Positions 23,841-37,016 of a stretch of 64,000 nucleotides of DNA are shown here, piece after piece. The DNA is taken from assembly GCA_020086605.1 (NCBI GenBank), contig JACBWW010000028.1, positions 6,337,487 to 6,401,486 on the forward strand. The letters run 5' to 3'. The stretch is from Lanius collurio (lineage: Eukaryota > Chordata > Aves > Passeriformes > Laniidae). The notes beneath the pieces were generated by a model. That model made no database searches. It had not been told where the DNA came from and was given only the letters and a program-made list of their open reading frames with translations. The number at the start of each line of letters is the position of its first letter. Positions within the stretch are counted from its first letter, which is position 1. The position numbers and the translations under genes are program-made.

Positions 23841-26487
23841 TATTTTAAGTACCTTAACTACACTGCCTAATTTCTAATTGAGATTTGTAGACACAAAAAA
23901 TGCATTTTCCTTTTCTGCTTGCACTTGTGTGACCAAAAATGCCTTAATTTTGTTGGTTTTGAAGTCACTTAACTCCAGGATTGCATTCTTCCTCTCCAGG
24001 GTTATGCATTCTTATTCAGCCATTCTTTTCAGTTTGCAAGCCAAGCTTTGAAATGTTAATATGTCATTCTTTTTGTTCCTTTGTGTCAGAACAGTACCCC
24101 ACAAGTGGCTTACCTTACTCAAAATTATTTTTAAAAAAGCACCTTAATCCTTAAAGCTGATTTTGGATTAGTGTTTGGCAACCAAACCATACACTCCTGG
24201 TGCTTTCTGAGGTTTTTTTTGCCAACTCTGCTCTGAAAAATTGAGAAACTAACCTTCATTGGCTCATATGGATACAGCACTGGTTTTGGTGTTTGAGGGG
24301 GAGTTTGTGTTTATGTTCAGGTGTTCTTTTGCATGTGGATGCAACATGTTCAGGTCTATACTTCTGGGTTTTCATCTTACTAAGTAGTGTGTTTAAAATT
24401 CTGATGGAAAGGGAGACACAGATGCTTGGGTTTGATTTGGCTCATTTTTTGTCAAATGGGGAGTTGACAAAAAAAATTTATAGCATATAGATTGTGATTT
24501 GAACTAGGACACTTGAGGGCTTTTTTATGTGGAAAGACATCTGTAGAGGTAGGAACACCCAAATAGGATTTATCAATCCTGGTAAACCCACTTGTTGATT
24601 ATGGTGAGATAAACCGGGCCTGGTGGTAGTTTAACTGGGTCCTGAGGGTCTCTGTAGATGTAATACCTCTCCTGCATTATGTGCCTTGGAATAGGCTTTG
24701 ACAGGTCTTTATGGGAGATGCAGTCTTCTAAATTTTCTTTTTATCTTGTCTCAGCACCATGAATATGACAGTTGATGACTAATTTTTAGCATTCTAATTT
24801 AAACAGTCATCTGCTCAGTTGCTGTTGTGCACTTAGATAAGGCTACCAGCCTGTGATTTTAGGATAAGAGAGGTTGAACCATATGGCTAACAGTCCCTTG
24901 TTTCCTTCATCAGTGCATTTGAAAAGCAATTCTTTATTATTCCACAATCTTAAATGTAATTATAAGGAGTTTAAAAATTCAACCAGCTTCTTTTTGTTTC
25001 TGAACATGAAAGATGACTATCATGTTGCTGATGATGTAGAGAGGAATAAGTGATGCATGTGATGCATTCGGGATCAGGCATTATAGCTTCAGCTGACTTG
25101 TTTAGCCAAATCAGAACCATGCGTGTACTTTCATTTCTTCTGTTTGTTTTCTAGACTTGAAAGTGTAAATATAGAAAGATGTGTGACATCATGTTGCAGC
25201 TTTAGGTCATATCTTGTCCACACTCCAAAACCACACTGGGGCACATCTGACTTTAACTATGCCAGGCATGCATTCTTGTCAAGTCTGCTGGAACTGTTAT
25301 GCTGCCATGTGCTGAGAAGCACAGAAAGGAAAACTGGAAGAAGGAGTTTCTCCTATTTTTTCCTTTTTTTTTTGTGAACTAATTTGTATTTAAAAATACT
25401 TGGAGATACTTGGAGAGTATGAGTTTTACACAAATTACTTGAGACACTGGATATGAGTATTTTATTTTTTCTTTTTAATTTCCTTTATATAGATTTGGAA
25501 GGGTAATTTTTACTTTCATTCTATTACTTAATAGTCTGACCTTACTCCCAGGCTCCAGGAATTTAGAGTGGATCAGAGTGGCTCTTTGTGGGAACAAATT
25601 TCAGCAGGAGACAGTAATTCTGAATCTGTTCTAGTTCTGTTTATTAAGATATTGCAGCCTGCACGGTCTCCAGATGCACTGTGAAAGGGATCAGGATGCA
25701 TGCTGGTATCTTGTACCTGTTTATCTTGGACAAGCGCTTAAAGACCTGGGTTCATGTGGGGCTATCAAAAATGTAGTCAATAACATTTGGAGGGGACTGG
25801 GCAGAAGGGTATTCAGTGTGTGACTTTCTTTCAGTCATAATTCAGTTGTGTTCATCTTTATCCAGCAGAATAAATTACCAAATTTTTGTTTCCTGCTTGT
25901 ATTAAGATTCAGTGCAAAAATAGTTTCTGATAATGAAGTCACTTCCTTCCTTATGTGTCAGAGGCTGCTGTCAATGAAGCGAAAAAATCACACCTCTGTC
26001 TCCTGGTCTAAGAATTATTTTGTGCTTTTCTGTGACTTTCCTAATTTTTTTGGCAATTGAATCTTTTTGTTGACACTTTTAACATTTTGACATAATAAAT
26101 GTATTTATATATGTACCACAGAGGCCTAGAGGACCTTTCCCTTATAGTAAGTTTTGCTGAGCTTTTAGAAGCTTGCTGGTCAAGCCAGTATTTTTCTGAA
26201 GTATAAGCATTTTTCTCAGAGTTCTGAAATTTCCAAGTATTTGAAGGAGTTTAATAATCCACATTCTCACATTCTGGTAAATATAGAACTTTCAAGTCTT
26301 ATTGCTTAAATTACATCTGTCAGATTGTCAAATCATACAAGCCTGGACACAGTGCAGACATTTTATGCATATTCAATTGGCAATATGCCAGCCAGTTATC
26401 AGGAGCTTTTAACACTGTAGTGCACTTTTACACAGAAAGGAAATCTGAGCCTAATATTTCTTGCAAATTATTGTATCTGGTACTCTA

Positions 26488-26519
<32 letters not shown>

Positions 26520-26768
26520 TTGTATTTTTTACCTTCCTGAGGGATTTAGGATTTAAAAGATTTATTTGCTACATATTACAGAAAAACACACATAATTCTT
26601 GTGCAAGGAAACTTTTTGTGTTCAAAGGCTTTATTAATCACTAACATCTCTCATCAGTTTGAAAACTGAAGGATTTATGGGAGTCATTCTTTAAGAATAG
26701 TTGGAAATTATTAACTCGTATTTATCTGAAATAACATGGTATTTCCCTGGTTTTTTTTTATTTACAAG
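23841..26768. other. AT-rich unique DNA with a (GT)12 microsatellite
   Basis: No exon or interspersed repeat is recognised. A pure (GT)12 tract lies at 26489-26512. The T-rich tract near 25365 and the hydrophobic open frames around it look like chance. Confidence 0.5.
26489..26512 (+). repeat. (GT)12 microsatellite
   Basis: Uninterrupted alternating GT, the longest pure dinucleotide array in the window and likely to vary in length between individuals. Confidence 0.95.
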
Positions 26769-26906
26769 TGTACTAGTTTTAAAGCAAACTAATGAGGGAC
26801 TTCAAGTCAGAAATACAATTTAATAAGAAAGAAAGAAAATAATTGTAATAGTACAAAAAAAAAAACAAACCCACAACCCACTGACAGAGTCAGAGTACAA
26901 ACCTGA

Positions 26907-26925
26907 CCCCCTGACAGTCAGGGGG
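26907..26925 (-). promoter_or_regulatory. LTR hairpin in the transcribed region
   Basis: A perfect 8-bp inverted repeat (CCCCCTGA / TCAGGGGG) is separated by three bases. It lies between the TATA box and the polyadenylation signal of the solo LTR and would fold in its RNA. The role is unknown. Confidence 0.7.
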
Positions 26926-27103
26926 GTTAGCAGCAGTCCAATTTAAATGGTGGCTGCAGTCCTCCTGAAGTGATGGTTCCGTTGAAGCAGTGGCTCTGTA
27001 GAGAAGGTCTCGTCTTCCTCTGAAGGTCCAGTGGCGATGTAGAAGGGTCTGGTCTTCCTCTGAGAATCCAGTGGAAAAGCTGCCTGTGGTGTTCAAAATC
27101 TCC

Positions 27104-27111
27104 CCTTATAT
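27104..27111 (-). promoter_or_regulatory. TATA box of the solo LTR
   Basis: TATAAGG on the minus strand, in GC-rich context, about 285 bp upstream of the LTR's ATTAAA signal. The position fits a U3 promoter that would drive transcription leftward. Activity is not demonstrable from sequence. Confidence 0.65.
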
Positions 27112-27340
27112 CCAGGCTGGAAGGCTTGGTTCCTCCCTCTGGGCGGAGCATCTCACAATGGGTGATATAGTCTTATCAGTCATGCGGTGATGGCCCATTA
27201 ACAGGAGATAGTATAGGAGAGATAAAGGACTCTGCCCCACCTGGTGTCAACAGCTGGCCCATTAACAGAAGATAGCCTCATGAGCTTATCAGGGATGAGT
27301 CATGAGGGAGGTGGGGAACACTGTCCCACCATTTTCAACA

Positions 27341-30300
27341 GTTTATGAAGATGGTGACAGAATACAGACTTTTGGGTACATTTTATGTTGCAACCCAGGA
27401 CAACAAGTTTAATGGACTTTTCAATAGAAAGTCTGGATCTGCTGTGCTGAAAATAGGACTCTAATCTGTCAACTCTTGTTCATGTGAAAAAATCTTGTTG
27501 AGGTGATTAGGCTCTGTGAAATAATAACTGTTTGTGGGAGCAGACGTTGCCACATCATGTCTGATATGATCTGGGCTGCTGCATTTTTTTTCCTTCCAGC
27601 TATGTGCTTTGTCAAAAGCTCAAATGAAACCATGAAAATGATGGTAGGATACTGTAAAGAAGAGTATGTCTCAATATTTCTATCATCTCGTATCATGCAC
27701 AAGAGAGACAGCTGTTTTCTCCCCTACTACGAAGACACAGATGCATATTAAACTGTGATTTCTGGCTGCCTTTCAGAACAATAAGAAACTACACACCTGT
27801 CAGTTCTTGGCAAGCAGGAATGGTAAAATTACTAACTTTGTTTCCACAGCATTCTCTCACTGACAAACACACCATTGGCTTCATTTTTCTCTCCATCACT
27901 TCTCAAAAGGCTTAGATTTCTCCCCAGAGGCACAGAAGAATTAAGCAGTTTTACTACTGCTTCTCATAAATGGCTTACTTTTTAGAAAGCGTATGTTTTC
28001 ATGCTAGGCTTGTTTTATTACTGCTTCTCCTCTGGAACAATTTTTTTTTTTCCAATCAGTGTTTTGCATCTGTGAGCCTTTGTGCTATATAGCACCCTCC
28101 TTCCCTAAGGCAATCCAAAAACCTTGCAAGCTAATGGCTCATTTAGTGATCAATTTGTCAAATAATATTCACAGATGTTTTTCTTGTAGTACAGTGCAGG
28201 TAATGCCCATGTGAATGATTTCTTCTCATAAGCGCTAGGTAGAGGATTTGTTTTGTAAAGTGCAGTGTGGAGCTCTCTAGCAGCCAAGTTTCCTTTTTGC
28301 CAATCAAGCTTTAAAACAAAGTTCTGTTTAAAATATAGAAATATGAATGAACATTGGATAACATTTCTGTCCTTAAGAAAAGGTCCTTAAGCACAGGACC
28401 TTTAGGGAGCTGCAAGTGATTCCTAACATGGTGTTAAGTGCGGACTTTCACTCTTCATTGCTAACTTTTGTGGTCTTGGCTAAATTACGAAAGTTATAAG
28501 AAAACTGGTAGGCTTTTTATTGTTTGTTTGGGTTTTTGCTTGTTTTGTTTGTGGTTCCCTCCACCCCTTCCCCCCCCAGCCCTTGCCCACCCATATTGCC
28601 AAAAAAAAAAACAAACTGAAGAGAAAGATTGTTCAAGACACTTAAAAAAATTATTAATATGGTTCAAGACACTCTACAAAATGATTTAAAACTTCCCCAG
28701 AACATTCCTTCCCCCTCTTCCCCTCTCTTCCCTGTTCTTACAGCTCCTTCACACTGCCCCCACACAGTTAAAAGCACAAACCGGGAATTCCTCAGAAAGT
28801 CTTTTACAAGGCATGTTGAAAACTTTGAAGACATTAATCTGAAATGATCTGTCAAAGATCCAGGGGAATGGAATCTAACTGAACTTTAACTGCTTTATCC
28901 TACTTAAGCCGGAACAGAACTGCTGAGCTGAGCAATTTAAGATTCCCACAGCTGCACTAGCAATGTTTTCGTTCATGGTACTAAATTGTTTCCATTAGCC
29001 TGAAAAGGGTTATAAAACCTACAATCAATTTACTTTCTGGGGCATTGTGTTTTGAATACCGTTTAATAGGGTGTGACAAAAACACATAATTTCTCCACAT
29101 GTTCTTACATTGCAAGCAGATTTTGCTTGGTACTAGGCATTGAACCAAATGTTCTGGACAGACAAATGTTCAGCAGAGAATGCACTGGAATTGGAAATAA
29201 AGGAACAGTATCAGACAGCTAGAATGCCCAGGGCATGACAAGAATCTTAAGTGGAAGAGATGAGCACAAAGGAATAATAGGAATTTTTATCATCCACTTG
29301 CTCATCAGCTCCACATTTGCTATGGATAGGAATCATTAGATTTGTTTAACGTAGGGGAAAAGAATAGATTCAAAAGCTGGAAACATGAATGAACCCAACT
29401 GGACAGGAATATGTTCAATACTAATATGAATAACCAGAGGTGGCTAAATATGATGAACAGCTGTGGGCAGGAGGAGGATTCTTGCTTTCTTCCAATGAAC
29501 TCAATGACTTGAATTACTTTCTCAGCCTAATACACCCACAGCATTTTTGTTACATGAATAACCATGTTTATTTTAAAAAGACTTCTTGATAGGGGAGGAC
29601 AGATTGATTTACTTACCTTTACTAATACTCCTAATCTGTTTATATCCAATATCTCCTTTCATTGCAAGCACTTTAGCTTGTATTTTTTATTCACAGTGTG
29701 TATTAAATCAGCTTATTGCACAGGAAAAAACGACTGTTTAATGAGGAACTGTGAGTAAATATATTCAAGCAAGTTATATCATAAAACTTTTCTGAATAGT
29801 GATGTGGAAAAAACCCCGCATTGTCCCATTGTCTCTAAAAATGTATTTTGATGGTTCTGTAATTGTGCGCTGAGGTACATTGTAAAACGTGAATGCTGAC
29901 CATCAAAATGGCATTTCATTCTATTTCTGATGGTAGATGAACTTAATTGTCCTTACTAGGTGTTTCATTGTCTCTTAATTTAAACAACTGCTTTTAAGAG
30001 AGAGTGAAAGAAATATGGCAATTTTCACTCTAAGTCCAGAAATTATTGCAATGTTAGCAAGTCAACTCCTTGGTAAGGAATAAAGCAATAATCAGGGCAA
30101 AATTACATTGGTCAGTTGTACTGCACTGATTTCAACACTTCTGTCAGGGTGTAGTTTATTAGTTCTTGTAAGGATTTTTCAAGGGTCTTTTCAAAGATCT
30201 CCAAAATTAGGTATGAACTTTTTCAAATTGAATTTTTAAGCAGAGAAGATTAGCTGCTGTTCATAAAAATTTTTAAGCTGCTTCTCCATAGCCTGTATTC

Positions 30301-30889
30301 TGGTTATTCAAGTGGCAAATGGCAATAGATGTTTTCACTATTATTTTGTAAGATGATGATAATAAAAACCAGATTTACTTTATTTGACATATATAAGAGC
30401 AGCAAACACAAAACCATATTGAGAATTGCTTTCTAGTCGTTCCATGTAACAATACTTAAGATCCCAAAACTTTGGTTCTAGTGTTCAGCTCAGTGACCTA
30501 ACTGAAGCTAACTGTTGTGAAGCAGAGAAAAATAGGAGACTACTGCTTGAAAGGGGTTGGAGAAGCTGTGCACCCTATCTTGTTTTCCCAAAGATGTACA
30601 AAAATACATCACACTTAAGGGCACATCCTACTCCTGTTCTTAAATGTTTCCAAGTGCAGAAACATAGCAATCTTCTCTATTTATTCCAGTTCTTCTCTGT
30701 GATTTCCGCTGGAAGTATTTTCTTCATAACTAGCCTAATCTCCTTTACTACCATTTAACCCTACACTTTGTCTCAAACTTGGCAAATATGGTGATCAGTT
30801 CTTTATTTGCAGTTGCATTTTGCAGAAGAGAATTACATCAAATCTCTTCTCTCACACAACAGTCAGTATTTTTGATCTTAATCGTGCTT
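27341..30889. other. AT-rich unique DNA with a G-quadruplex candidate
   Basis: No exon or interspersed repeat is recognised. A C-rich tract at 28557-28592 is listed separately. A 12-base direct repeat (GTTCAAGACACT) occurs at about 28631 and 28661. Confidence 0.5.
28557..28592 (-). other. Candidate G-quadruplex
   Basis: The plus strand holds six runs of three or more C in 36 bases, so the minus strand has six G runs (lengths 3 to 8) with loops of one to four bases. This meets the usual four-run G-quadruplex pattern. It is bounded on the left by T/G-rich sequence and on the right, after a 7-base gap, by an A10 tract. Confidence 0.7.
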
Positions 30890-31728
30890 TAGAATCAATG
30901 AATCACTTAAATTGGAAAAGTCCCTCAAGATCATGAAGCCCAATCATTAGTCTAACACTTTCAAGTCCAACACTAATCTATGTCCTCATGCACCATATTT
31001 AAGTCTCTTAAATACCTCCAGGAGTGTTATGCCTTTCTGGACAGCCTATCTGTATGTTTGAGAACCTCTTTGGAGCAGAACTTTTTCCTAATATCCAACC
31101 TAAACCTCTCTTGGCACAGTTTGAGACCATTTGTGCTTGTCTTGTTTCTTGGGAGAAGAGACCAACCCCCAGGCAGTTGTAGAGAGTGATAAGGTTCCCC
31201 CTGAGCCTTCTTTCCTCCAGGCTAAAAAACTTCCATCTCCCTCAGCTGCTCCTCACAGGACTTGTGCTCCAGACTCTTCACCAGCTCCACTGCACTTTTT
31301 TGGACGCACTCCAGCATCTCAATGTCTTTTTTGAAGAGAGGGCACAAAACTGGACACAGGATTCAAGGCATGGCCTCACTAGTTCCCAGTACAGGGGGAT
31401 GGTCACTGGTTCAGTCCTGCTGGCCACACTGTTGCTGATAAAGGCCGGGATGCCCTTGGCCTTCCTGGCCACATGGGCACAGCTGGATCATGTTCAGCCA
31501 CTGTCAACCAGCATGCTGGGCCAATTTCCAGGCACTCTGTCTCAGTCTGTAGCACTGCCTGGGGCTGTTAAGGCCCAAAGGCAGAACCTGGCACCTGGCC
31601 TTGTTGATCCTCATCCAAATGGCCCATTGCTCCATCCTGTCCAGATCCCTCCATAAAACTTTCCTGTCCTTCAGCAGATCAACATTCCCACCCAACTTGG
31701 CACTGACATTTTCTATCCTTTTTGTCAT
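30890..31728 (-). mobile_element. CR1 LINE, 5'-truncated, antisense
   Basis: The element ends at 30890 with a decayed CR1 tail and runs on the minus strand from the RT motif C region (about 31700, where the FADD codons are degenerate but AKLGGNVDLLKDRK follows) through the thumb to the 3' UTR. The thumb block is seen at 31278-31472 (ISNSVASRTEPVTIPLYWEL). The open frames at 31504-31728 and 31278-31472 are successive broken parts of ORF2. Same subfamily type as 4079-5425. Confidence 0.93.
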
Positions 31729-34700
31729 TTCTGTGTTCTCCTTTCATCTGAGAAAATCTCACAGAATGATCTTCTAGAGATCTGTTCAAGGAAAAGGATT
31801 CTTTTTCGTGTTAGTCATTATTGAAAATCTCACAGACAACTGATTTTGTGTGCTACTAATTTTTTTCTTCTATCACTCTTATCCCCTACTGTAGCTGGCT
31901 TTCTACTTGAAATGTACTTTATTTTTAAGGAACATCTAAATTTTTGATATATTTTTCTCCCACAGGCTGTACTCTATTGCTTGTCTGAAATTTCCTTTAC
32001 CAAAATGAGTTGTTATTATTTTGCTACTTTCCTCTCATAAAAATGACTATGATTACAGTAAACAGTGTTAAGTACTCCTAGTAACCATCTGCTTTCAAGT
32101 GTTAAAATTCCTTTGAAAAAGAACAATAAACATCACATATAATTTTGTTTTTCAGGCTTGCTTTCTGTGAAGGTGTTTTTAGAGCAAAACAGCTCATAAA
32201 TTTGTGGACAGGCTTTCAGGCTTAGTAGTACCCTCTTAACTATTTTGTGATCTTTCTAGCATTGGTATTGACCTGACAAAGCAAATAGGAACATGGGCAT
32301 GTGGATGCAGTGTGATCACTTCTGCCATATACAAAGGGTAAACATCAGCATTTTAACTCATCATACCTGCATAATATATCAATACAATTTTTTGAGCAAA
32401 CTATGCAACAGCTGGTAGTATAGATGAAGATCCAATAAAAGTGTGTGACTTTGGAAATATAATGAAACAAAAGAGGTAATTTCAGCTTGTCTATTCAGAG
32501 TGCAGGAGGGCTCTTTTTGGGAAAGGATGTTTTTGAAGTTTTAAAAATTGACTGGTCATTTGACAAAAATCAATCATTTTGTAGCTTGATTGAGAATGGA
32601 ACTTTGTATACAGAAAGGCTGGAAAAGAATACAACTGCTGTTGAAATTCTGAAGAGAAAAACAGGTGACTTCACTGATATGTGTTGGGTGACATTGCTTC
32701 TAAGCTGCTATAAAATTAAGTTCCTACTAAATCAGTAGAAAAATATTGAGAAACATTTGGAAATTTTTTAATCTTCAATCCCTCAACACCCTAATGAGTG
32801 CAGAAAACTTTGAATTTTGACTGGAATATAATTGAACATTGAAGTATGAGTGTTTTCAATAAACTTAAAGGATTTTGTGACTCCATAGTAATGAAACAAT
32901 CTAAACTCAATAGGATCTGAGATGAGTTTAATGATAGGCCAAACTGCTGCATTTGTTGTAATAACTGCTGCAAATTTTAGGGAACTGTGACAATTTGATG
33001 TAAACTCTAAAGTGTCAAGAAGGAGACAACCTCTGTAAACACTACTTCTATCATGTGAAAGAGTGATAGAAAAGAAGGGACGATTGTCCCTAATGTAAAT
33101 TGTGTGGGAATCCAAATAAATTGAAACATAAATATTTTGTAGGTGAGTGGAATGAGTGGAACTGGCAGTGTAATAGCAGCAAAGGCATGTAAAGCCCTTC
33201 TGGCCAGTTATAGAGCTTTTCAGTGCTGTAGCAGTCCATTTTGAAGAACGTGCAATATTCTGAATCTAGTAGCAGTAGTTTAACCGTAAAAAAAAGGTCC
33301 TTTTGTTAGACAAGACCCATGACAGTTGGAAAAAGGGACACATACTTAAATACATGGTGAGGAAAGATTTGTTCTGGTGAGCTATGGTGACTGAAATGAG
33401 GCATATTTAGCATACCAAGAAAGGAAACAGAGCAAGTCTCTCCAGCGAGAAGAGAGTAGTGGACATTGTAGGAGTGTGTGAGCATCTAAGCTGTCATTTC
33501 TTCCTGGTGGCTGAAAGTGAGCAAAAACCTTATGAAATTCTCAAAATTCTATTTGACACATTTTCTGAGAAAGCTGACTAAAGCTGGCACCAGAAGCTTA
33601 TGCAGTGTATGCAGTTTAAAGCTGATGCAGCTTATGCAGTTATATGCAGATATGGTGTGTCGGAATTTGGGTCTGATTTTTGCTGGTCACAAATACGCTA
33701 CATTCATGTGGTTCTGAGAATGCAGGTCTCAGCTGAGCTATGCATGCCTATCAAACTGATGAAATAGCACCTGGTTGTATTTATGAAATAATCCTTTTAG
33801 AGAAATTTGTCAGTAACACGTATTAAGTCAGTTCTACCTCAACTAAAACTGACCTTTTTTCCAGAAAAAAGTGTTCATTTGTGAGAGATTTTCAAGACTG
33901 TGCTCATTATATTCAGTTGTCATTTCCCCCTGTCTTTTTGGTAGTGGTTTTTTATTTTCCTTAGTGCAAAGCAATATAGAATGTGGACTCAAATTATTTC
34001 AATTAATGGGTCAACTTCAAACATTCTTTCTTAAATTTTTTACCACCATTGTTTGTGGCATCCCCCAGTGGGTTTTAACTGCGTTATATGAAGCATGGTA
34101 TATCTGACTTTTAGTGTTTGAAAACCAGCGTTCTGTAAATAATGCAGTCATACATATGAAACCTCTGTATTTTATTGTGATTTGCAGAGGTCAGGCTCTG
34201 AGTATGACTTCATTAAATTGCAAATGGCTTGCAATTAAGTTGTTGATCATCTTTTGCAAGATTAAGATTAGGATTCTGCAGCTGAGAATAAATCCTTAAA
34301 CATGTTTCAAAAGGCATATGCCAGTATTTTGCCAGTTAATGACAGTAGGAAACAATCCTAGAAGAACATGTAAATTCATTTGGCTGTGAGTGTAGCATGA
34401 GTACTCTAGGAACCTAAAATTTCACCAAGAACTTGAAAGCTAGAAATTATGACCAACTGTATCCCACTTTCCAGACTTCTTTCTTGCTCTGCTCCTCATT
34501 CTTTTTGTAGTTCACTCATTATTACTGAACCAAGAGAATTGATTATTTTTCATCTTTGCTACTTCCCATTCTTTTTCTAAATAAGATGTATCTGAGAGAA
34601 TGGAGACCCTGCTGTCATATTTGTTCTTGTTCAAAGAGAACACGTAGCCTTCAGTCCACACATTTCTGAGGTAATTCTGCTGGCTTAGTGGATACCACTC

Positions 34701-35070
34701 ATATGACGTGCTGATAGGGCAGTGGAAACCACTAAAAGCTTGTGGTTTCTGTTTCTGTCCTCTCACCTGCTTTGCATCATCAGAAAGACTCGACTGCTTT
34801 AAATGTCACTTTTGGTGAGGATGCAGAGTGGTGTGGTCTCAAGAAGCTCAGAGGAGTGGGAAATATAATAGACAATTCAGAGTTTTAAGTGGATCCGACA
34901 CTATGGGTGTCAGGCCAAAGGAACATCCATACTAAAGCTTCTTCTGACCATGACTTCTTGATCCCACACCTAAGGAATAGAAGAAGAAAGGTCATCAGTT
35001 TTGTGATGGAGGTAAAATTGGCAGCCATGGAAACTCCTCCATGAAGTACAGTAACAGGAGCCATCCACAG
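31729..35070. other. AT-rich unique DNA, nothing recognised
   Basis: No repeat family or exon is recognised. Around 33595-33650 a loose set of TATGCAG/GATGCAG words recurs. The frame at 32487-32738 has no motif I can identify. Confidence 0.5.
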
Positions 35071-35209
35071 GGATTATCTCAGCAGATTAGAGCACGGTGT
35101 TAATGATGTCAAGGTTGTCTGTTCAATCCCTATATGGGCCATACACTTTAGAGTTGGACTTGATGATCTCATTGGGCCACTCCTAACTCAGAATAGTCTG
35201 TGATTCTGT
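35071..35209 (+). mobile_element. tRNA-Ile-derived SINE with CR1-like tail (TguSINE1 type)
   Basis: The first 71 bases match a tRNA-Ile gene. They show an A-box region (ATCTCAGCAGATTAGAGC), an anticodon loop still carrying AAT at 35102-35104, a B box (TGTTCAATCCC) and a decayed acceptor end (TATGGGCCAT). The remainder (GAGTTGGACTTGATGATCTC to GATTCTGT) is the 3' tail shared with CR1 LINEs, which lets CR1 reverse transcriptase copy it. This head-and-tail arrangement is that of TguSINE1, known from passerines. A 3-base deletion in the D arm and several substitutions mark it as an old, non-functional tRNA copy. Confidence 0.88.
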
Positions 35210-37016
35210 CTTGTGGATTTATTAAAATATAACATGAACCCTAGAACACAAATTTTTAATATTTTTTTAATAAAGACAACAATTAGTTTTGACTCACTTT
35301 AAGTTCAATGCATTTACTTTTGCTAAGAATTCTCACCAATTAGAATTTGGCCAATTTTAATATTGCTGATTGTGATGTTCTGTGACTGAAATGAGAGCTT
35401 TTTAGTTGGTAGATCCCATCCTTCCCATGGAGATAAAATATTTAGCAGAAAACAAGTTAATTGAAATAAATTGCCTAAATTTTACTTCTACAGAGGACAT
35501 CTTTCATTTTGGGCTTTTTGTAAAAAAAGGTTTATTCAAAGATCATATAGACTTTCTGTTTGCACCAGCCATGGAAATGTTGAGGATACACCCCCATATA
35601 TCAAATACCTGTTTAAAACAGAAAATCTCCTATGGTGTAAACTTTTTTTTGTTACACACATCCTAGACCACCATGGCATAAGAAGTGAGAAGCCTCTTTT
35701 CTTGAATCCTCCTATTTATTAGCTTATTGAAAGTGTGGTCCACAATTTAGATCACTGGACACTTGCTTGCCCTTGATTATTCTCCCCATTTATTCAAAAA
35801 CATTTGTGTAAAGACATCTTCCATTCTTTAGAAAACTGCCTCTAGTCCTCATACTTCGTTATATATATTTTCTTAACCACTGGAAATCTTTTAATTAATG
35901 GCTTCAAAGGACAGACAGGTTACTTATTTCATTTGTATGATGATATAAATTCCATCTCTTGTAGTAAGAGTAGTATTCTGTTTTTCTTTTACCCAGTGTA
36001 ATTTGATTTGGTAAGGTTTCTTTTTCATTTTATAATTTCAAACTTATTGAATGTTTTTATTTAATCCTGGTTACATGCATGGGATTCTGATTACATAATC
36101 TGGATCTTTGTGCACTGAGTTATTTGAGGTAGAGAAAATGAGGCGAAAAGAAAACTTGCGCTGTCACTACAGACAAAAGTCTACAGTGGCAAACAATCTA
36201 GAACACTAAGAACCTAAAACCTCCTAATATCTATAAAAGAGAGAAAATAATCAGCATCTGAGAGAGACTAAATAATTATAGTGGATTAATAAAAAGAGGA
36301 AAAATTAGTTCATCAAAATGGTAAAAAACCCCACTATATATTACTGAGCTATTATTCACAAGGTTGTTAGACTCACTAACTGTGTTTCCAGCGATACAGC
36401 AGATACATTCATATGCGTTCATGGGTCCATACTCTCTTTCCAGAAATGAGACTGTGTTTGCTGTAATGTTGCTCTTGCTCGCAGGACTGCAGTGAAACCT
36501 CACAATTTCCTTTCTCTAGTGGTTAGGTACTTTTCTGTGGAGGATGAGACTCCAGTTGTTTTTCTCTTCCCATGGGCCTGAGAAGAGGAAGAGGTTGGAG
36601 TTTTTGTGAAGGGAAGTACCAAAGAGCAACTGATCTGTTTCCCTTCATAAATCTCAAAGGCTATTAACACCAGTGATTTAACAAAAAGAGTCTTAATTGC
36701 AGAGGTGTAAGAAGTTCAATTAACATGTGTTTGTATGCTCTAACTACTCTGATCTTGATTTTATTATGCTGTAATTTGGATCTGTTGATTCAGGGTAATT
36801 TTCTCCTCCAGCTATCTTTCTTAAGCCTACAGACACTTGGGGTCTCTTCCTCTGAACATATGTAATTTCTGGATGTATTCTCTGGTTTTGCTTGAGAAAT
36901 TATTCTCAAAAAGCACTTGGGGGACATCTGCAGCTTTGAGACTATTCAGGTCAAATATATCCTGGAAGAAAATATTTTAAAAGGTAGGGAATATAACCAC
37001 AAACTGTTCTGTCATC
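35210..37016. other. AT-rich unique DNA, nothing recognised
   Basis: No repeat or exon is recognised. Overlapping plus frames near 35406-35722 have no known motif. Confidence 0.5.

Larger units (their letters stand above)
26769..27340 (-). mobile_element. Solo LTR of an avian endogenous retrovirus, antisense
   Basis: On the minus strand this reads as a complete LTR of about 570 bp, beginning TGTTGAAAATGG and ending CTAGTACA. It has a TATA box (TATAAGG, 27104-27110) and an ATTAAA polyadenylation signal (26819-26824) in the expected order. Neither flank carries a primer-binding site, polypurine tract or retroviral genes, so this is a solo LTR left by recombination between the two LTRs of a provirus. 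I found no clean target-site duplication by eye, so the exact ends are uncertain by a few bases. Internal duplications occur in U3 and just downstream of the TATA box. The overlapping minus frames (26890-27151) are not genes. Confidence 0.82.

Noticed and set aside
26890..27151. Minus-strand open frames of 68 and 74 codons
   Set aside because: They lie wholly inside the solo LTR, span its TATA box and repeats, and are not retroviral genes.
35071..35144. Functional tRNA-Ile gene
   Set aside because: D-arm deletion, altered acceptor stem and direct fusion to a CR1-like tail show it is the head of a SINE.
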